Shown: piece by piece, positions 10,187 to 19,390 of the stretch | Layout: the number at the start of each line of letters is the position of its first letter | Position numbering within the stretch: the stretch's first letter is position 1 | Origin: Flavobacteriaceae bacterium | GTDB lineage: Bacteria > Bacteroidota > Bacteroidia > Flavobacteriales > Flavobacteriaceae | Assembly (NCBI GenBank): GCA_029248405.1 | Contig: JAQWJJ010000012.1 | Coordinates: 1-47,158 of the forward strand | Length of the DNA stretch: 47,158 nucleotides | Reading direction: 5' to 3' | Notes under the pieces: generated by a model | The model's input: the letters and a program-made list of their open reading frames with translations, nothing else | What the model was told of the DNA's origin: nothing | Database searches by the model: none | Program-made: the position numbers and the translations under genes

Positions 10187-11488
10187 ATGGCACTTAAAAT
10201 GACCGTCAAAAAAATAGGCCTGTGGTCGAGTACCGCACTCATTGCGGGTAATATGATTGGCTCGGGAATATTTTTGCTGCCAGCGACCTTAGCCTCTTAT
10301 GGTGGTATCAGTCTGTTTGGATGGCTTTTTTCTGCACTAGGTGCTTTATTTTTTACCCTAATATTTCGCTGGTTATCCCAGCGCATGCCAGACACAATTG
10401 GTGGGCCTTATGCCTATACCAAAATTGTGATGGGAAACTTTTGGGGCTTTTTAGTCGGTTGGGGTTATTGGATTTCTATCTGGTGCACCAATGCTGCAAT
10501 AGCCGTAGCCTTTGTTGGTTATTTGACGGTTTTTATTCCAGAAGTCGGAGCGCATAAGTCTTTGGCCATTGCTTCCGGTTTGGGGGCTATTTGGTTGTTC
10601 AGTTTCATTAATTCTTGGTCTCTTATGACCATTGCCTGGGTACAAAAAATCACAACAATTCTTAAATTGATTCCGATACTGGCCATCGGATTTATTGGTG
10701 TTTGGTATATTGACTGGTCCCTGATTTCTCTTGAAAATTTGAGTGGCGAAAGTGATTTTAAAGCGATTTCCGCCACCACCACATTGACTTTATTTGCTTT
10801 TTTGGGCTTAGAATCAGCCACAGTGGCCAGTGCAAAAATTAGGAATGCAAAGAAAACAGTGGGTCGTGCGGGGCTGATTGCCTTAGGAATCACTATGACA
10901 ACTTACATATTATCCTCTGTGGCGATTTTTGGTATTTTACCCCCTGAAGTCCTGATGAACTCTACCGCTCCTTTTGCTGATGCAGCCTCCAGTTTTTGGG
11001 GTGTTTCATCTAAATATATAGTTGCAGCGGGCGCCATCGCGGCAACTTTGGGCGCGCTCAATGGTTGGATTTTGATACAAGGCCAAATTCCCATGGCAAC
11101 AGCCAAAGACCATTTATTTCCGTCTTTTTTTGCGCGAGTCAATGGCAATGGTGCACCAGTGATTGGCATTGTCGTGTCTAGTCTATTGGCCTCGACAGTA
11201 TTGCTTTTTCGTTTCTCGGAGCGACTGGTTGAGGTATTCGCCTTTATGATGAATCTTTCGACTCTTTCTGTCTTGACCCCCTATTTGATGGCCATAGTCA
11301 GTTTGATCATATTGGTCAACAAGAATAGAGAACGCCACAGATATCCTATGATTGGTGTGGGCATTTTGGCGATAATTTTTATTTTTTGGATCATATATGG
11401 ATGCGGTGTTGAAGTAGTGAGCTATGGTGGCTTACTTATTTTATTGGGCATCACGATTTATTATTTTTTGATAAAGAAAAAACTATGA
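10187..11488 (+). CDS. APC-family amino acid/amine permease, AdiC-like
   Basis: A 433-residue integral membrane protein with about 12 helices. It follows the arginine/agmatine antiporter pattern: GNMIGSGIFLLPATLA in helix 1 (the substrate GSG motif), GGPYAYTKIVMGNFWGFLVGWGYW in helices 2-3, FLGLESA in helix 6, and LGALNGWILIQGQIPMATAKDHLFP in helix 8. The AdiC position W202 is Phe here and the W293-equivalent Trp is kept, consistent with an aromatic box for a cationic amine. The stop overlaps the start of the Rieske oxygenase by 4 nt (ATGA), so the transported compound may be the oxygenase substrate. Exchange versus uptake cannot be told. Confidence 0.88.
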   Translation: MALKMTVKKIGLWSSTALIAGNMIGSGIFLLPATLASYGGISLFGWLFSALGALFFTLIFRWLSQRMPDTIGGPYAYTKIVMGNFWGFLVGWGYWISIWCTNAAIAVAFVGYLTVFIPEVGAHKSLAIASGLGAIWLFSFINSWSLMTIAWVQKITTILKLIPILAIGFIGVWYIDWSLISLENLSGESDFKAISATTTLTLFAFLGLESATVASAKIRNAKKTVGRAGLIALGITMTTYILSSVAIFGILPPEVLMNSTAPFADAASSFWGVSSKYIVAAGAIAATLGALNGWILIQGQIPMATAKDHLFPSFFARVNGNGAPVIGIVVSSLLASTVLLFRFSERLVEVFAFMMNLSTLSVLTPYLMAIVSLIILVNKNRERHRYPMIGVGILAIIFIFWIIYGCGVEVVSYGGLLILLGITIYYFLIKKKL

Positions 11489-12585
11489 AGACCTTTTTTG
11501 TTGACCCAGATATTCGCAAGGCAGAGACCTTGCCCAGTGAATTTTATACCGACAAAAGTGTTTTTGATCACTTGGGCAAGGCTGTTTTTGAAAAGTCTTG
11601 GCAATGGATCGGCGATGAAGATACTTTGGTCCCCATGAATGAATCGATAAGCCCTTTGACCCTTTTAGATCCGCTTTTGTCCGAACCGCTTTTATTGGTG
11701 AGAGATAAAGTGGGTGTGCTCAACTGCTTGTCAAATGTGTGCACCCATAGAGGGAATATTATAGCCCATCATCCTTGTAAAGCCAAACAATTGATCTGTG
11801 GCTACCATGGCCGGCGATTTGCGCTCAATGGATCATTTAAGAGCATGCCCGAATTTGAGGATGCAGAAAATTTTCCAAGGCCCTGTGATGACCTGCATCG
11901 TTATGACCTAAAGCTTTGGTCCAAATACCTTTTTGTTGGCATCGCACCAGCTTTCGATATCAATAACGTATGTGAAATCATGAATGAGCGCGTGGGATTT
12001 TTGCCGCTGGATCAATTCAAGTTGGACCCGCTTCATAGTCGTGATTACATAGTCAATAGTCATTGGGCGCTGTACTGTGACAACTATTTGGAAGGTTTTC
12101 ATATTCCTTTTGTGCACGACGGACTCAATGCGGCAATCGATTATGACACCTATACCACTATACTTTATGAGCATGCCAGCCTTCAGATTGGGCATGCAAA
12201 GGGCGCGACGGATTCATTTGATTTGCCTGAGGAACATATAGATTTTGGTCACGACATATCAGCCTACTATTATTGGATTTTTCCAAATATGATGTTTAAT
12301 TTTTATCCTTGGGGCTTGTCCATTAATGTTGTGCGTCCTTTGACCCCCACTCAATCAAAGGTGTCTTTTGTGTCCTATGTTTTGGATGCCAGTAAGCGTG
12401 AGAGTGGCGCAGGTGCGGCATTAGATAAAGTTGAGCGAGAAGATGAATTTGTAGTCGAAGCGGTCCAAAAAGGCATGCGCTCGAGACACTATTCCACTGG
12501 GCGGTTTTCACCCAGCCGTGAAAGGGGTGTTCATCATTTTCATCGCTTGTTGGCTAACTTCTTGACAAATAATAAGCAGGTTTAA
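11485..12585 (+). CDS. Rieske mononuclear-iron oxygenase alpha subunit
   Basis: A 366-residue ring-hydroxylating or quaternary-amine-type oxygenase. The Rieske [2Fe-2S] ligands are C86-T-H88 and C105-GY-H108. The mononuclear iron site is N200-YL-E203-GF-H206 and H211 (DNYLEGFHIPFVH). The residue that usually bridges the two centres appears to be Glu, as in carnitine and choline monooxygenase-type enzymes, rather than Asp as in naphthalene dioxygenase. A C-terminal helix (EREDEFVVEAVQKGM) is typical of the family. The start overlaps the permease stop by 4 nt. No reductase or ferredoxin partner is nearby, so electrons must come from elsewhere. The substrate is unknown; an amine is inferred from the permease. 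Confidence 0.9.
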   Translation: MKTFFVDPDIRKAETLPSEFYTDKSVFDHLGKAVFEKSWQWIGDEDTLVPMNESISPLTLLDPLLSEPLLLVRDKVGVLNCLSNVCTHRGNIIAHHPCKAKQLICGYHGRRFALNGSFKSMPEFEDAENFPRPCDDLHRYDLKLWSKYLFVGIAPAFDINNVCEIMNERVGFLPLDQFKLDPLHSRDYIVNSHWALYCDNYLEGFHIPFVHDGLNAAIDYDTYTTILYEHASLQIGHAKGATDSFDLPEEHIDFGHDISAYYYWIFPNMMFNFYPWGLSINVVRPLTPTQSKVSFVSYVLDASKRESGAGAALDKVEREDEFVVEAVQKGMRSRHYSTGRFSPSRERGVHHFHRLLANFLTNNKQV

Positions 12586-12652
12586 TTGTTTATTGCAATT
12601 TAAAACAGTATTTTCACTTTAAATTATGTTATTCAACTAAAACCAATTTATA

Positions 12653-13405
12653 ATGAAAAAATTATTATTTACCCTTTGTTTGATTGGACTGACTAATACT
12701 CTGTTGGCACAATCTGAGTTATACGTCACTTTATGGTATGGCCAAGTTAAAAATGCTGATGTGCAAGAGCATCTTGAATTAGAAAAGGAGTTCTACAGTG
12801 AGATGTGGCAAGAGCAGATAGACCAAGGAAACATTTTAGGGTGGGACATGTGGCAAATCATGAATCCAGATGTCAATGACATGACCACAACTTTCATCTA
12901 TGCCACCTTACACACCACACCGACATTCAACGTCAGTCCAATGAATTCAATATCTGGTAAATCTGACAGCGACTGGCGCAGTGCTCAAGAACGCCAAATG
13001 AGTCATTACCTCAAGAGTTATTCATTGGTGACCTCAGTAAAGGGGGGGTATGGCCCGCAAATGGAAGGCGCTGCTCCGCCTTTTGCGGTTGTGAATTATA
13101 TGGCTGTTGATCCCTATCGCTTTGGTGATTATGAAAAGGCAGAACTCGAAACTTTTATGCCCATGTTTAAGGAAAGCGACACAGCCAGAAAAGGTTGGGG
13201 GTTACATAAAATTCTGAATCGTGGTGGGTCGGACGAAAACGTCAACTATCTTACAGTGGATTTTTATGACAGTATGGAGACTATTTTATCGCTTCGTGAC
13301 GCAACCTCTCAAATGTCTGAGGAAGATATTGCTATGTGGCGTGAGTTTGATGACGTGAGAAAATTGACAAATTTTCATATCATTAAATTGCTCATGCATC
13401 GCTAG
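12653..13405 (+). CDS. Secreted protein with two ferredoxin-like repeats, function unknown
   Basis: A 250-residue protein with a signal peptide (MKKLLFTLCLIGLTNTLLAQ). I do not recognise a named family. Two similar halves are visible: about 22-86 (ELYVTLWYGQVK ... GWDMWQIMNP ... FIYATLH) and about 140-215 (FAVVNYMAVDP ... GWGLHKILNRG ... YLTVDFYDS). Each has strand-helix-helix-strand order as in dimeric alpha/beta-barrel (NIPSNAP-like) domains, so the protein may be an internal dimer. It follows the Rieske oxygenase by 67 nt and is closed by a strong terminator, so it may be the last gene of that unit. Function is not assignable. Confidence 0.75.
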   Translation: MKKLLFTLCLIGLTNTLLAQSELYVTLWYGQVKNADVQEHLELEKEFYSEMWQEQIDQGNILGWDMWQIMNPDVNDMTTTFIYATLHTTPTFNVSPMNSISGKSDSDWRSAQERQMSHYLKSYSLVTSVKGGYGPQMEGAAPPFAVVNYMAVDPYRFGDYEKAELETFMPMFKESDTARKGWGLHKILNRGGSDENVNYLTVDFYDSMETILSLRDATSQMSEEDIAMWREFDDVRKLTNFHIIKLLMHR

Positions 13406-13424
13406 GGATTAATGGACCAAGTAT

Positions 13425-13458
13425 AAAAAAGCCACTCCGATGAGAGTGGCTTTTTTTA
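13425..13458. terminator. Bidirectional intrinsic terminator
   Basis: An 8-bp perfect stem AGCCACTC (13430-13437) / GAGTGGCT (13444-13451) with a 6-nt loop is preceded by A6 and followed by a T run. It serves the convergent genes ending at 13405 (+) and 13462 (-). Confidence 0.9.
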
Positions 13459-13461
13459 TGA

Positions 13462-13728
13462 TCAATCCAAAATACCAACAGCCAATTCTACCCAAATCAT
13501 AAAGAAAATCAATAGAAATATGGCGATCAACCCAAAGCGTTTTGATTTGTTCGGCACCTTCTGCCAGATCATATCAACACCTATAAAGACAGACATTAGC
13601 AGTGTCATCATGACCAAAAAATCGATGAGAGACCAATTGACCTGGTCTGTGATTTGCATGGCCATTAGTGGAATCAATAACAGCAGTAAGACGACTAAAA
13701 AATGCCTAAAAATTCGTTTTAAATTCAT
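13462..13728 (-). CDS. Small three-helix membrane protein, unknown function
   Basis: I choose the ATG at 13728 (MNLKRIFRHF), giving 88 aa. An in-frame TTG at 13773 lies inside the -7 promoter box and cannot be transcribed from it. Three hydrophobic segments are visible: about 8-27 (FLVVLLLLLIPLMAM), 35-54 (LIDFLVMMTLLMSVFIGVDM) and 63-84 (FGLIAIFLLIFFMIWVELAV). No family is recognised and there are no catalytic motifs. It is a monocistronic gene ending at the shared terminator. Confidence 0.65.
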   Translation of the reverse strand: MNLKRIFRHFLVVLLLLLIPLMAMQITDQVNWSLIDFLVMMTLLMSVFIGVDMIWQKVPNKSKRFGLIAIFLLIFFMIWVELAVGILD

Positions 13729-13770
13729 CGATGACGGGTTGTTTTTCAAGACAATAAGGAATACGCGTTG

Positions 13771-13778
13771 CAAAGATA
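13771..13778 (-). promoter_or_regulatory. Bacteroidota -7 box for the small membrane protein gene
   Basis: TATCTTTG on the minus strand matches TAnnTTTG exactly, 42 nt upstream of the chosen ATG at 13728. The -33 element is weak. It decides against the longer TTG start. Confidence 0.5.
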
Positions 13779-13937
13779 CAATTTTGACCCACTAAAAATA
13801 GTAAGGCATGAGGGGCAATGATGCAACACTACAGCCCAATCTTTTGATTGTCATATGGCTAAGGCTCATCAGGAATCATCAAGAATATTTTTGAGAACCC
13901 TAATCCGTAAATACCTTATTTATTATTTAAAAATAGG

Positions 13938-13968
13938 TTGGTATTTTGGTGTTTAGCACTTAAATTTG
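13938..13968 (+). promoter_or_regulatory. Promoter of the fecA-like gene
   Basis: TTG at 13938-13940, a 20-nt spacer, and TAAATTTG at 13961-13968 match the Bacteroidota sigma consensus (TTTG, N19-21, TAnnTTTG). The expected transcription start is near 13975, about 25 nt before the GTG start of the receptor gene. I did not find a convincing Fur box around it. Confidence 0.75.
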
Positions 13969-14000
13969 CACTCTATTTTTAATTATTCTAAATAAATATA

Positions 14001-16235
14001 GTGCGCTTTACTGTTCAATTTTTCATATTTTGCTTTGGATGGACAACCATTACCGTGGCTCAAAAAAATGCTGTTGTACAGGATTCGGTTGCGGCCAAAT
14101 CTCAGCAGTTGAGTGAGGTTTTGCTCTTGGGCAATACAATTGTAGGCAATAAGTTTTTGAGCCGTCATAAAACAGGTTCGGCGGTCTATCTGACTCAGGA
14201 GGAATTGCAAAAATACGGCTTCACGGACATTACAAGGACGCTCCAATCGACCCCTGGAGTCAATAGCTATGAAGAAGATGGTTTTGGCTTGAGGCCTAAC
14301 ATTAGTTTACGAGGCACTTCACCCGAGCGCAGCGCTAAAATCAACCTTATGGAAGATGGGGTGCTTATCGCTCCAGCACCTTACAGCGCCCCCGCAGCGT
14401 ATTATTTTCCAACGATTGCCAGGATGCAGGGCTTAGAGATCGTCAAGGGCAGTAGTCAAATTCAATACGGCCCTAACACAACTGGTGGTGCAATTAATTT
14501 GATTACACCCTCTATTCCAAGAATATTCAAAGGCGCTCTATCTGCCACTCGAGGGCAATATGGTTCTGGAAATCATCAACTGCTGGTAGGGGATAGCAAT
14601 CAAAGATTTGGGTATGTGGTCAATTACCTGAATTATTTTTCGGACGGTTTTAAAGTGATGGATGGTGGGGGTGATACTGGATTTGAACGCTCAGATTATA
14701 TGATCAAATTACAGGCCAAATCCCAGCCATCAGCATCGATTTATCAGTCACTTACGGCCAAGGTGCATTACTATGAAGAGCAAGCCAATGAAACATATTT
14801 GGGCCTTACTGAACGGGATTTTGACCAGTCTCCTTTTCGGCGTTATCGTTCGTCACAAAAGGACCTCATGTCTGCCTTTCAAAATCAATTACAACTGACC
14901 CATGTCGCTCAGTTTTCACCAACCTTTTCGATCACCACGAATGCGTACCACAATAATTTTCGGCGTAATTGGTATAAGTTGGATGAGGTTACTCTAGCAG
15001 AAAAAGCGAGTCTGAATGCCATACTCATGGCGCCTGAGGAATATCCTTTGGCCTATCAGACGCTTTTGGGACAACAGGACACTGCTCCGGATGTCCTTGG
15101 GGTTAAGGCCAATAATAGACGTTATCTTTCGAAGGGCATACAAAGTGCTGCCCGCTGGACATGGGGTCAAAAATGGCTTCATACCATAGAACTCGGAGTC
15201 CGCTACCATTTTGATCAGGAGGACAGATTTCAGTGGGTCGATCGCTATGCCTTTATCGATAACGAAATGGTCATGACCACTGCAGGGCATCGTGGTACTG
15301 ACGCCAATCGGATCAATAGTGCACAGGCGCTTTCTCATCACATCCTTTATACCGCTAAGTTCGGAGGGCTGACCTTGACCCCGGGATTACGGATGGAGCA
15401 GATGAATCTCAAGCGTTTGGACTACGGTAAACTTGATCCAGATCGGGTGGGCAATGACGCAAGCAGGCGGAATAATCGCTTGACGGTTTGGATCCCTGGT
15501 ATTGGAGCAAATTACCGTTTCAATAATATGATCCAGGCTTTTGGTGGGGTGCATAAAGGGTTTGCTCCACCCAGTACCACACCGGGACAAAAGGCTGAAA
15601 GCAGTATCAATTATGAACTCGGAACCCGCTTTGATTTCGATGGTTTACAAGGAGAAGTTGTCGGGTACTATAACGACTATCAGAATTTACTCGGGAGTGA
15701 CCTCAGTGCCACTGGTGGGACAGGAAGCCTTGATCAATATAACGCCGGTGCCGTCCGGGTCAGTGGAATAGAATTGGGGCTCAACTACGATGTTTTGCAA
15801 GGTCAGGAAAATGATGTCCATTGGCCTTTGGCACTCACCTATACCCTGACCGATTCAGAATTTTTGACCAGTTTTGACAGCAGCGAATCGATTTACGGCA
15901 TTGTACGTCGCGGAGATGTGATTCCTTATATCCCAAAAAATCAATTGGCTTTGGCCTTTGGCTATGAGCGCCTCAGGTGGGCAATAAATTTAAATGTCCG
16001 TCACCGTAGTGGCTTTAGAACCCTTGCGGGGTCTGGAGCAATGGATCCGTCGCTGAGCGTAGATCCTAACGTTGTGGTTGATGCTTCAGCATTTTATAGT
16101 GTTTGCCCGGGACTGAAACTTACAGCCAACGTCCTGAACCTTTTTGATCAGGTTTATGCAGTATCTCGCACTCCGGCGGGATTAAGACCGGGGCATCCTT
16201 TTGGGCTTAACATCGCTATTGGTTACCAGTGGTGA
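14001..16235 (+). CDS. TonB-dependent receptor, FecA-like
   Basis: A 744-residue outer-membrane siderophore/iron(III) receptor starting with GTG (MRFTVQFFIFCFG after formylation), with a signal peptide to about residue 20. There is no N-terminal carboxypeptidase-like domain. A possible TonB box lies near QQLSEVLLLG. The plug domain contains GLRPNISLRGTSPERSAKI, LMEDGVLIAPAPYSAPAAYY and the GSSQIQYGPNTTGGAINLIT loop, which closely resemble FecA and related iron-dicitrate receptors. The beta barrel ends with the aromatic strand NIAIGYQW. The ligand is inferred to be a ferric citrate-like chelate but is not provable here. No FecI/FecR pair is present. It converges on the cryptochrome gene with only 3 nt between stops. 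Confidence 0.9.
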   Translation: MRFTVQFFIFCFGWTTITVAQKNAVVQDSVAAKSQQLSEVLLLGNTIVGNKFLSRHKTGSAVYLTQEELQKYGFTDITRTLQSTPGVNSYEEDGFGLRPNISLRGTSPERSAKINLMEDGVLIAPAPYSAPAAYYFPTIARMQGLEIVKGSSQIQYGPNTTGGAINLITPSIPRIFKGALSATRGQYGSGNHQLLVGDSNQRFGYVVNYLNYFSDGFKVMDGGGDTGFERSDYMIKLQAKSQPSASIYQSLTAKVHYYEEQANETYLGLTERDFDQSPFRRYRSSQKDLMSAFQNQLQLTHVAQFSPTFSITTNAYHNNFRRNWYKLDEVTLAEKASLNAILMAPEEYPLAYQTLLGQQDTAPDVLGVKANNRRYLSKGIQSAARWTWGQKWLHTIELGVRYHFDQEDRFQWVDRYAFIDNEMVMTTAGHRGTDANRINSAQALSHHILYTAKFGGLTLTPGLRMEQMNLKRLDYGKLDPDRVGNDASRRNNRLTVWIPGIGANYRFNNMIQAFGGVHKGFAPPSTTPGQKAESSINYELGTRFDFDGLQGEVVGYYNDYQNLLGSDLSATGGTGSLDQYNAGAVRVSGIELGLNYDVLQGQENDVHWPLALTYTLTDSEFLTSFDSSESIYGIVRRGDVIPYIPKNQLALAFGYERLRWAINLNVRHRSGFRTLAGSGAMDPSLSVDPNVVVDASAFYSVCPGLKLTANVLNLFDQVYAVSRTPAGLRPGHPFGLNIAIGYQW

Positions 16236-16238
16236 TTC

Positions 16239-17534
16239 TTATTGGTCAGTGAGCCATAACTGGCGAAACGCGCCATCAGGGTCGTACATGTCGGCCTGTC
16301 GAGAGGTATTGAACACACGATCTCGGGGATCGTTGCCCACGCCACTTGTATACATCCAGTTGCCCCAATTGGCATCAACATCATAATCAATCAGAGCCGA
16401 CTCAAAATAGGCGGCGCCTGATCGCCAATCTTGCCCTAAAGTTTTGGCCCAATAACTTGCCACGTTTTGCCTGCCCCTATTGCTCATCCAACCCGTTTTG
16501 GCGAGTTCAATCATATGCGCATTGACGAATTGATCTGGTGTTTGACCAGTAATCCACTTGTTGAACACCTCAGGATCTCTTCCCTGTGCAAATGTTTTGT
16601 TCAATATTCCGCCGTGTGCAAAAATTTTATTTTGGTGTTTAAGACCAATATATTTGAAAAAGTCGCGCCAAAGAAGCTCAAAAAACACCCAGTATGTACT
16701 TTGATTTGCGATACATTCGGATTCATATTGTTTGAGCGCGGCATAAATGGTTTTTGGCGATATACTCCCGTTGGCCAGCCAAGCCGAAAATTTAGTGCTG
16801 TAGTTGCTGCCGATCATTTCATTGCGGGTCTCCTTATAAGTGGCCACGGCATCGGTACCCCAAAAATAATCGTGGAGTCGCTTTAAGGCCTGGGTCTCGC
16901 CACCTTTAAAAGGAAATGCCGTACGCTTATCTGTGGCTTTGCTGCGCAGTGTTTTGTCAATTGAAGTAAATTGTGGATCAACATATCCTGTATGGACAAA
17001 ATGATCTAGAGGCCTTTTTTCGGGAATAGCAAGTGGCTCTCGGACCATCACTTGGTGCTCGATGTCTTTGCGAAAGGGGGTGAACACCTTGGGCAGTCGG
17101 TCTAGGGCATAGGGCAATTGATCTGGGTCGATCAGGAATTGGTCATAAGCGCGCAATACAGTCACGCTTGAGTCTAGCGGTGAAAGGACAGATTGCACTT
17201 GCCGGGTTTCCTCAGAGTGCCACACTTTTTGGACATACAAATGGGTGTCATTTCTCTGGCGGATAAAACGGGTCAAAACTTGTTTTGCTGGACCGACTAA
17301 AATGTGAAAAGGTATGTGCAAGTTGTGCAGTTGTTCTTGCAGTTCAGCCAGTGTTTCCATGAGGAATTTGGCTCTATAGGGCCCCATTTTGGGTTGCTGC
17401 AGGACGTCCTCTTCCAAACTCTTCGGGTCAAAACAATAAACCGCTTCAACACGCTCACTGTCCCGACAAGCCATGCTGAGCAATGGATGATCTGCGACGC
17501 GTAAATTATCGGTAAACCAAACTAATGCTTTCAT
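16239..17534 (-). CDS. DASH-type cryptochrome / photolyase
   Basis: A 431-residue flavoprotein of the photolyase/cryptochrome family. The N-terminal Rossmann antenna domain begins [19 protein letters not shown]. The FAD domain holds [37 protein letters not shown] and the DASH-type end [24 protein letters not shown], followed by [23 protein letters not shown] proteins bind FAD and an antenna (MTHF in known members) and repair cyclobutane dimers mainly in single-stranded DNA. The start overlaps the stop of the DUF2256 gene by 4 nt (ATGA), so the two are translationally coupled. No terminator separates it from the convergent TonB receptor. Confidence 0.95.
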   Translation of the reverse strand: MKALVWFTDNLRVADHPLLSMACRDSERVEAVYCFDPKSLEEDVLQQPKMGPYRAKFLMETLAELQEQLHNLHIPFHILVGPAKQVLTRFIRQRNDTHLYVQKVWHSEETRQVQSVLSPLDSSVTVLRAYDQFLIDPDQLPYALDRLPKVFTPFRKDIEHQVMVREPLAIPEKRPLDHFVHTGYVDPQFTSIDKTLRSKATDKRTAFPFKGGETQALKRLHDYFWGTDAVATYKETRNEMIGSNYSTKFSAWLANGSISPKTIYAALKQYESECIANQSTYWVFFELLWRDFFKYIGLKHQNKIFAHGGILNKTFAQGRDPEVFNKWITGQTPDQFVNAHMIELAKTGWMSNRGRQNVASYWAKTLGQDWRSGAAYFESALIDYDVDANWGNWMYTSGVGNDPRDRVFNTSRQADMYDPDGAFRQLWLTDQ

Positions 17535-17671
17535 GAAACAGATTTATGACGCCGACATTTTTCGGAACAATAAAGTACGTTATCCCAATTCTTCGCCCAC
17601 TTTTTACGCCATGAAAATGGTCTTTGACAAATGGGACAGATCTTTTGTTCTAAAAACGGCTTTTGATGCAT
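17531..17671 (-). CDS. DUF2256 small zinc-ribbon protein
   Basis: A 46-residue protein from ATG 17671 to TGA 17531. It has two cysteine pairs, ICPIC near residue 12 and YCSEKC near residue 37, separated by a basic Trp-rich segment ([14 protein letters not shown]), which is the DUF2256 pattern. The cysteines probably bind zinc. Its stop overlaps the cryptochrome start (ATGA), and genes of this family are known to sit next to cryptochrome/photolyase genes, so a role with that flavoprotein or in DNA or RNA binding is inferred. Its function is not established. Confidence 0.9.
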   Translation of the reverse strand: MHQKPFLEQKICPICQRPFSWRKKWAKNWDNVLYCSEKCRRHKSVS

Positions 17672-17707
17672 AGACTTATCTTTTTGGTGTCAATCTTGGG
17701 TCAAAAG

Positions 17708-19237
17708 TCATACGCGGTCTACAACGACTTTGTATGTCGGATCCTCTAAAACATTGACATCAATGATTTGCTCAGCATTGGCTAATAGCCGCTTACAATC
17801 TGGGCTCAAATGCTTCAAGTGCACAGACTTGCCTGCTTTGAGATAGCGCTCTGTGATTTTGTTTAGGGCCTCTATGGCCGACATATCGACCACCCGACTT
17901 TCGGCAAAGTCAATGATGATTTCTTTGGGGTCATTCAAAATATCGAATTTCTCGTTGAACGCCGTCACCGAACCAAAAAATAGAGGGCCGTAAATTTCAT
18001 AATGTTTGATGCCCTTGTCGTCGGTATGTTTGCGGGCACGGATGCGTTTGGCGTTGTCCCAAGCAAAAACAAGGGCCGCAATGACCACACCAATAATCAC
18101 GGCCAACGCTAAGTTGTGAAGCAATACCGTGACTAAGGTCACCATCACCATCACAAAAATATCCGATTTTGGCATTTTATTAAATGTCCTGAGGCTTGCC
18201 CACTCAAAGGTCCCAATGGAGACCATAATCATCAATCCTGTGAGCGCTGCCATAGGCACTTTTTCAATGAGATTCGATCCAAACATGACAAATACCAAGA
18301 GCATTATTGAGGCGACAATACCCGATAGGCGTGCGCGTGCACCATTTGAAACATTGATCAAACTCTGCCCAATCATGGCGCATCCACCCATTCCTGAGAA
18401 AAATCCAGACAACACATTGGCCAGTCCTTGCGCGACAGCCTCTTTATTGCCTCTTCCGCGGGTTTCAGTGATTTCGTCAACAATGTTCAGCGTCAAAAGA
18501 CTTTCGATTAAACCAACCCCTGCGACAATAGCGGCATACGGAAATATCAACGTAAGAGTCTCAAAGCTAAAGGGGACCATAGGAATATGAAAAGGGGGAA
18601 AGCCACCAGCAATAGACGCCATATCTCCGACCGTCTTAGTGTCGATTTCAAAAAAAGTAACCAAACCAAAAACAACTAAAATCGCGGCAAGCGATGCAGG
18701 GATGATCTTTGTCAATTTGGGCAACCCATAAATGATGGCCATGGTCAAAATGACCAAACCAAGAATAGTGTAGAGCGGTGCTCCGGTGAGCCAATGGCCT
18801 GAATCATCTTGAAACTGGACCAGTTGTGACATGAAAATGATAATGGCCAAACCATTGACAAAGCCAAAAATAACGGGATGAGGAACCAATCGGATCAATT
18901 TTCCGAGTTTGAGTAAGCCGGCGGCGAGCTGAATAATTCCAGCCAGAATCACCGTCGCAAAAATATATTCTACGCCATGTGATTTGGCCAAAACGACCAA
19001 TACAACAGCTACGGCACCTGTGGCGCCTGAGATCATTCCAGGCCTTCCGCCCAGAATTGAAGTGACCAAGCCCATCATAAAGGCAGCATACAGACCTGTC
19101 AAAGGCGATACTCCTGCAATCAACGCAAAGGCGACTGCTTCAGGAACTAAGGCAAGGGCCACTGTAATTCCTGATAAAACCTCGGTTTTGTAATCTACCT
19201 TGTGTGTGAAATCGAAAAGATTCAAGTACTGTTTCAT
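17708..19237 (-). CDS. SulP-family anion transporter with STAS domain
   Basis: A 509-residue inner-membrane transporter of the SulP/SLC26 family. The N-terminal signature is LSGITVALALVPEAVAFALIAGVSPLTGLYAAFM, followed by the GRPGMISGATGAVAV region and GFVNGLAIIIFMSQL. About 10-14 helices are followed by a C-terminal STAS domain (about 400-509: YGPLFFGSVTAF, IIIDFAESRVVDMSAIEAL). Substrates in the family include sulfate and bicarbonate; the ion here is not determinable. No carbonic anhydrase or sulfate-assimilation gene is adjacent. It has its own -7 box; the DUF2256-cryptochrome pair follows 36 nt downstream and may be read through. Confidence 0.93.
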   Translation of the reverse strand: MKQYLNLFDFTHKVDYKTEVLSGITVALALVPEAVAFALIAGVSPLTGLYAAFMMGLVTSILGGRPGMISGATGAVAVVLVVLAKSHGVEYIFATVILAGIIQLAAGLLKLGKLIRLVPHPVIFGFVNGLAIIIFMSQLVQFQDDSGHWLTGAPLYTILGLVILTMAIIYGLPKLTKIIPASLAAILVVFGLVTFFEIDTKTVGDMASIAGGFPPFHIPMVPFSFETLTLIFPYAAIVAGVGLIESLLTLNIVDEITETRGRGNKEAVAQGLANVLSGFFSGMGGCAMIGQSLINVSNGARARLSGIVASIMLLVFVMFGSNLIEKVPMAALTGLMIMVSIGTFEWASLRTFNKMPKSDIFVMVMVTLVTVLLHNLALAVIIGVVIAALVFAWDNAKRIRARKHTDDKGIKHYEIYGPLFFGSVTAFNEKFDILNDPKEIIIDFAESRVVDMSAIEALNKITERYLKAGKSVHLKHLSPDCKRLLANAEQIIDVNVLEDPTYKVVVDRV

Positions 19238-19285
19238 CGAAATGCTTTATCTGTGCAACATTGCTGTGGTTGCGTTAGAAAGGGG

Positions 19286-19293
19286 CAAAGATA
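19286..19293 (-). promoter_or_regulatory. Bacteroidota -7 box for the SulP gene
   Basis: TATCTTTG on the minus strand is an exact TAnnTTTG match 48 nt upstream of the SulP start. A TTTG lies 23 nt further upstream, slightly longer than the usual spacing. Confidence 0.5.
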
Positions 19294-19390
19294 CACCCTT
19301 TTGCAGGACAGAAAAACAAACTTGAATCATTGCGGCCTTTTACCATTCGAGTTGAGGCATCGTAACGGCATGCGGCATGATAATCTTGTC

